From contig JANRLZ010000161.1 of NCBI GenBank assembly GCA_033762055.1, positions 1 to 17,901 on the forward strand: 17,901 nt of DNA. The letters run 5' to 3'. The notes below the pieces were generated by a model. That model was not told where the DNA came from and made no database searches. It saw only the letters and a program-made list of their open reading frames with translations. Position numbers and translations under genes: made by a program. Origin of the DNA: M3007 sp033762055. Lineage in GTDB: Bacteria; Bacteroidota; Bacteroidia; Chitinophagales; Saprospiraceae. Positions within the stretch are counted from its first letter, which is position 1; each line of letters begins with the position of its first letter. Below, piece after piece: positions 15,469-17,901 of the stretch.

Positions 15469-15616
15469 GTGTTTCTTTGGCTTCTTTGATTTTTGAAGGA
15501 AAATAGACGGGGAGGTCTGTTTTAGAAAAAAGAAAAGCAGCCGGAAAGTCTGTGCTTACCTAACAGGAAAATCACCATCATGCCCCGTGTCAACCTGTTC
15601 ACTCATCCACAAAACA

Positions 15617-17230
15617 ATGCTTGTTATGTTTACTTCTCTCTTTTTCCCGTCTCCTGATGCCATAAAACGCCCGGTGCTCACCCTGATATGTTGTCTTTTT
15701 TCCTTGCTGCTTGCCGCTCAAATAGCGACTTTTAAAAAGACATACGGCACGGCGGGCGACGACGAGGCTCAATTTGTACATGTATTGTCCGACAGCACAT
15801 TCATCGTGGCAGGCAGCACGACGGCGGGTAATCATGGCGCTGCCGACGCTTTGCTGATAAAATTCGACGCCGCCGGCAACATCCTTTGGTCTGCGACCTA
15901 CGGGGGGGCATCCAGCGAATTTTTCAAGTTTATTTTGGCCTGTTCCGACGGTAACTTTATCGCCTACGGCGAAAGCCGGAGTTTTGGCACAGGAAGCACC
16001 GACCTGTACCTGGTCAAATTTGCCCCCGACGGCCAACTGATCTGGTCCAGGACATACGGTGGTTCAAACGACGAACAAGCAAGCGGGGGGCTTTGCGAAA
16101 CACCGAACGGATACCTTGTTTCCGGAGCGACCTTAAGTTTTGGCGCAGGCTTTTGGGATGTTTTTGTAGTAAATACCGGATTTGACGGCGTTGCCCAATG
16201 GGCCAAACGCTGGGGAACCAGTGGCGGCGACGGAGGGGGAGAGCCAATGCTCGCCGAAAATGGCGACGTATGGGTACCTGGCGGCTGCTACGTAAGTTCG
16301 AGCAATCACAACGGTATTTTGATGCGTATACAGCCCAATGGCGCGCTGATCGAAGGCAAACAGTTTGGTGGCTCAACCAACGAAGGCAACGAGTGCCTTA
16401 CACCCGGTGGCGCCGGAATGACCGCATCCAGTCATACCTGGGTACCCGCCGAAAACGGGCTTCACCAGCAACCCTGGATGATGAGTTATTCGCTTGATGG
16501 GGAACTGGCATGGAGCAAACGGTACAAAATTCCTGATGGTAATTACCGGATCAACGCTGAAAGTTGTCCCGACGGCGGGTTCATTTTTACCCCCAACCGC
16601 AACGGGGCCGATAATGACGTTGCCTATTTGATAAAAACCGATCAGGAAGGGGAGGTAGACTGGTCTTTTAAATATCACTTTGATGGTACCGGCGATATGT
16701 ATCATGCCATGCCCTGCCCGGATGGCGGTTATGTAGCGGTCGGATACCGGAATGGTGCAGGCCGGGATATTTTTTTGATTAAAACCAATGCAAACGGCTT
16801 GATTTTGAATTGCAGGCCCGAAAACGCGGATATCCGCTCGCTCTCTGCCACGCCGAATACCTATTCACTTTCTTTCTCCTCTTTCGGCGCCGGCGGCTCA
16901 GTGGCCGCAAACAGTCAGACGGCAGTACAGGATTTGACAACGACGACCATTTGTTCAGCAGGTATTTCCAGTGCTTTTAATCCGGATCAACGCACCGCCC
17001 CACTTGCCTTCATGCCAAATCCGGCGAATGATTTTATTCAAATTCAGTCGCCGGTGGATGTTAAAGAATTCAAACTGTCGTGCTATAACGTCTGGGGACA
17101 ATGCCTGTTTGCAAAACAAGTTGTTGCCGGTACGCAAGTGGATATTTCCGCCCTGCCACCAGGTTGTTACCTGATTGTGGCAGAAGATGGGTTGCAGGGG
17201 GGGTACCGGGGCAAATTGATAAAAAACTGA
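15617..17230 (+). CDS. Secreted repeat protein with T9SS sorting tail
   Basis: Starting at ATG 15617 (context AAAACA-ATG) gives 537 aa; a GTG at 15587 is unlikely and an ATG at 15626 is also possible. A long signal peptide has its hydrophobic core at VLTLICCLFSLLLAAQ (about 20-35). The body consists of seven repeats of about 51 residues, each centred on a '.W...YGG...E' motif. Examples are KKTYGTAGDD (40-49), WSATYGGASSE (91-101), WSRTYGGSNDE (143-153) and WAKRWGTSGGD (195-205); later copies near 246, 299 and 349 are more diverged. A beta-propeller is the likely fold. A T9SS type A tail follows (about 463-537), beginning FMPNPANDFIQI and ending GGYRGKLIKN. The protein should be exported through Sec, carried over the outer membrane by T9SS and anchored or released at the surface. 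No enzyme motif is visible. The T9SS machinery itself is not in the window. Confidence 0.88.
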   Translation: MLVMFTSLFFPSPDAIKRPVLTLICCLFSLLLAAQIATFKKTYGTAGDDEAQFVHVLSDSTFIVAGSTTAGNHGAADALLIKFDAAGNILWSATYGGASSEFFKFILACSDGNFIAYGESRSFGTGSTDLYLVKFAPDGQLIWSRTYGGSNDEQASGGLCETPNGYLVSGATLSFGAGFWDVFVVNTGFDGVAQWAKRWGTSGGDGGGEPMLAENGDVWVPGGCYVSSSNHNGILMRIQPNGALIEGKQFGGSTNEGNECLTPGGAGMTASSHTWVPAENGLHQQPWMMSYSLDGELAWSKRYKIPDGNYRINAESCPDGGFIFTPNRNGADNDVAYLIKTDQEGEVDWSFKYHFDGTGDMYHAMPCPDGGYVAVGYRNGAGRDIFLIKTNANGLILNCRPENADIRSLSATPNTYSLSFSSFGAGGSVAANSQTAVQDLTTTTICSAGISSAFNPDQRTAPLAFMPNPANDFIQIQSPVDVKEFKLSCYNVWGQCLFAKQVVAGTQVDISALPPGCYLIVAEDGLQGGYRGKLIKN

Positions 17231-17239
17231 CCCCTCGAC

Positions 17240-17259
17240 AGGAGGAGTTTTCTCCCCCT
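17240..17259 (+). terminator. Hairpin between the two secreted-protein genes
   Basis: AGGAGGAG (17240-17247) pairs with CTCCCCCT (17252-17259) over a TTTT loop, with one A-C mismatch in the 8-position stem. It starts 10 bases after the stop of the T9SS protein and is followed by TTTG, so it may be a weak terminator. The next gene starts at 17301. Confidence 0.4.
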
Positions 17260-17300
17260 TTGTACAACTTTCTTTTTCTCTTCACTCAATCTTTAATGTC

Positions 17301-17901
17301 ATGAAAAACTACTTTACGTTTACGATGCTCTTTTTTGCCTTGGTTGCTGCCCATGCCCAAAGTGTATTCAAGGATCTTGATTTTGGAGACAATGGCCGCT
17401 TCAACCACCAGTTTAGCCTTGGCGATGGTATGCTTCATGCCAATTTTCGTTACATCGCGGTTCCCCATTTTGATGGGAAAGTGATGGTTTTCGGGATAGT
17501 TGGGGATCAACAGCCCATACCTGCGGCGGTACGGTGTAATGAAAATGGCACACTGGACGGCACATTTGCCGACAACGGGGAATGGTCGGGCGGTTTAGGG
17601 TTATTCCCGGAAATCCTGGGTGTCACCGTTCAGCCCGATCACAAAATTCTGCTCGGTGCGTGGGGCAAGAATCCGCTGACGATGGTTCGACTGCTTCCGG
17701 ATGGTGCGCCGGATCCTTCTTTTGGAAACAATGGACTTGTACAACACTTTATCATGCCGACGACTTATGGACTGGATGCCAAAGATATAGAGGTGCTGAA
17801 CGATGGTAAGTTGTTGGTTTCCGCAGGAATAACGCTCGGAGAAGCGGAGTGCGTTATTTTTCGGCTCAATGCCAACGGCACGCTTTCCAGTGGCTTTGGC
17901 T
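17301..17901 (+). CDS. Secreted delta-60 repeat protein (3' end missing)
   Basis: The frame is open from ATG 17301 to the window end (200 codons). The signal peptide is MKNYFTFTMLFFALVAAHA, cut before Gln20. Four imperfect repeats of the delta-60 type are visible: near 25 (DLDFGDNGRF), 78 (RCNENGTLDGTFADNG), 130 (RLLPDGAPDPSFGNNG) and 188 (RLNANGTLSSGFG). Each has the sequence 'R....G..D..FG..G', and two of the intervening parts end in 'DGK.L..G' or 'D.KILLG' turns. Such proteins are large secreted beta-propeller-like proteins, often ending in a T9SS tail; the C-terminus here is beyond the window. The gene lies 70 bases after the other secreted protein, suggesting a tandem of surface proteins with related architecture. 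The role is unknown. Confidence 0.85.
   Translation, partial: MKNYFTFTMLFFALVAAHAQSVFKDLDFGDNGRFNHQFSLGDGMLHANFRYIAVPHFDGKVMVFGIVGDQQPIPAAVRCNENGTLDGTFADNGEWSGGLGLFPEILGVTVQPDHKILLGAWGKNPLTMVRLLPDGAPDPSFGNNGLVQHFIMPTTYGLDAKDIEVLNDGKLLVSAGITLGEAECVIFRLNANGTLSSGFG

Larger units (their letters stand above)
15235..15616. other. Non-coding stretch with two hairpins and a degenerate direct repeat
   Basis: No gene is evident in these 382 bases. They hold two hairpins (15391-15413 and 15448-15468, listed separately). Two T-rich imperfectly similar segments also occur, near 15350-15385 ('CTCTTTGCTTCCTTG...') and near 15470-15508 ('TTTCTTTGGCTTCTTTG...'). They resemble worn copies of a T-rich intergenic repeat common in this phylum. 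No match to TAnnTTTG was found upstream of the gene at 15617. Confidence 0.6.

Noticed and set aside
15587..15616. GTG at 15587 as the start of the T9SS protein
   Set aside because: It would add ten residues before an already long signal peptide, while ATG 15617 has the typical AACA context.
1..17901. CRISPR array, tRNA, rRNA, insertion sequence or phage genes
   Set aside because: No regularly spaced repeats, no cloverleaf-like or rRNA sequence, and no transposase or phage-like product was seen in any frame I could interpret.

Overview
The window looks like a chromosomal segment of a Bacteroidota (Bacteroidetes) bacterium, probably from the Saprospiria/Chitinophagia side of the phylum. The evidence is a type IX secretion (T9SS) sorting tail, a TonB-dependent receptor without a visible N-terminal extension, a lipoprotein S9 peptidase, starts of the type 'AACA-ATG' without Shine-Dalgarno sequence, and matches to the Bacteroidetes -7 promoter element TAnnTTTG. 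Lineage below phylum is a guess. No rRNA, tRNA, CRISPR array or insertion sequence was seen.

Left part (1-5498): a 5'-truncated TonB-dependent outer-membrane receptor (+) converges on a lipoprotein prolyl-oligopeptidase-type S9 peptidase (-), with a hairpin between them. The peptidase is divergent from a GT-B (GT4-like) glycosyltransferase (+).

Middle (5505-7853): a compact three-gene cluster with overlapping reading frames follows the glycosyltransferase. It holds a 100-aa candidate antitoxin, a ParE/RelE-type toxin broken by a one-base frameshift, and a 34-residue single-membrane-segment protein whose ATG overlaps the toxin stop (ATGA). The 34-aa gene is shorter than usual gene-calling cut-offs. 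Downstream is an O-antigen ligase/polymerase-like membrane protein with a probable TTG start, then a nested inverted repeat of about 100 bases.

Minus-strand block (7870-11601): a large membrane GT-C protein with TPR repeats (TMTC-like), a 111-aa conserved-looking small protein 27 bases downstream, then glutaryl-CoA dehydrogenase behind its own promoter.

Plus-strand operon (11702-15234): an EamA/DMT transporter, an M20D-type amidohydrolase (ATGA overlap) and a 478-aa helical protein of unknown function (6-base gap). A 380-base non-coding stretch with two hairpins follows.

Right end (15617-17901): two secreted repeat proteins. One has seven repeats of about 51 residues and a T9SS tail. The other carries delta-60-type repeats and runs off the window.

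Two themes link the genes. One is the cell surface: receptor, secreted proteins, and three glycan-type enzymes (4284, 6273, 9538) that are neighbours but not one operon. The other is amino-acid-derived metabolism: peptidase, amidohydrolase with transporter, and glutaryl-CoA dehydrogenase. The least ordinary part is the toxin-antitoxin plus microprotein cluster at 5505-6203.
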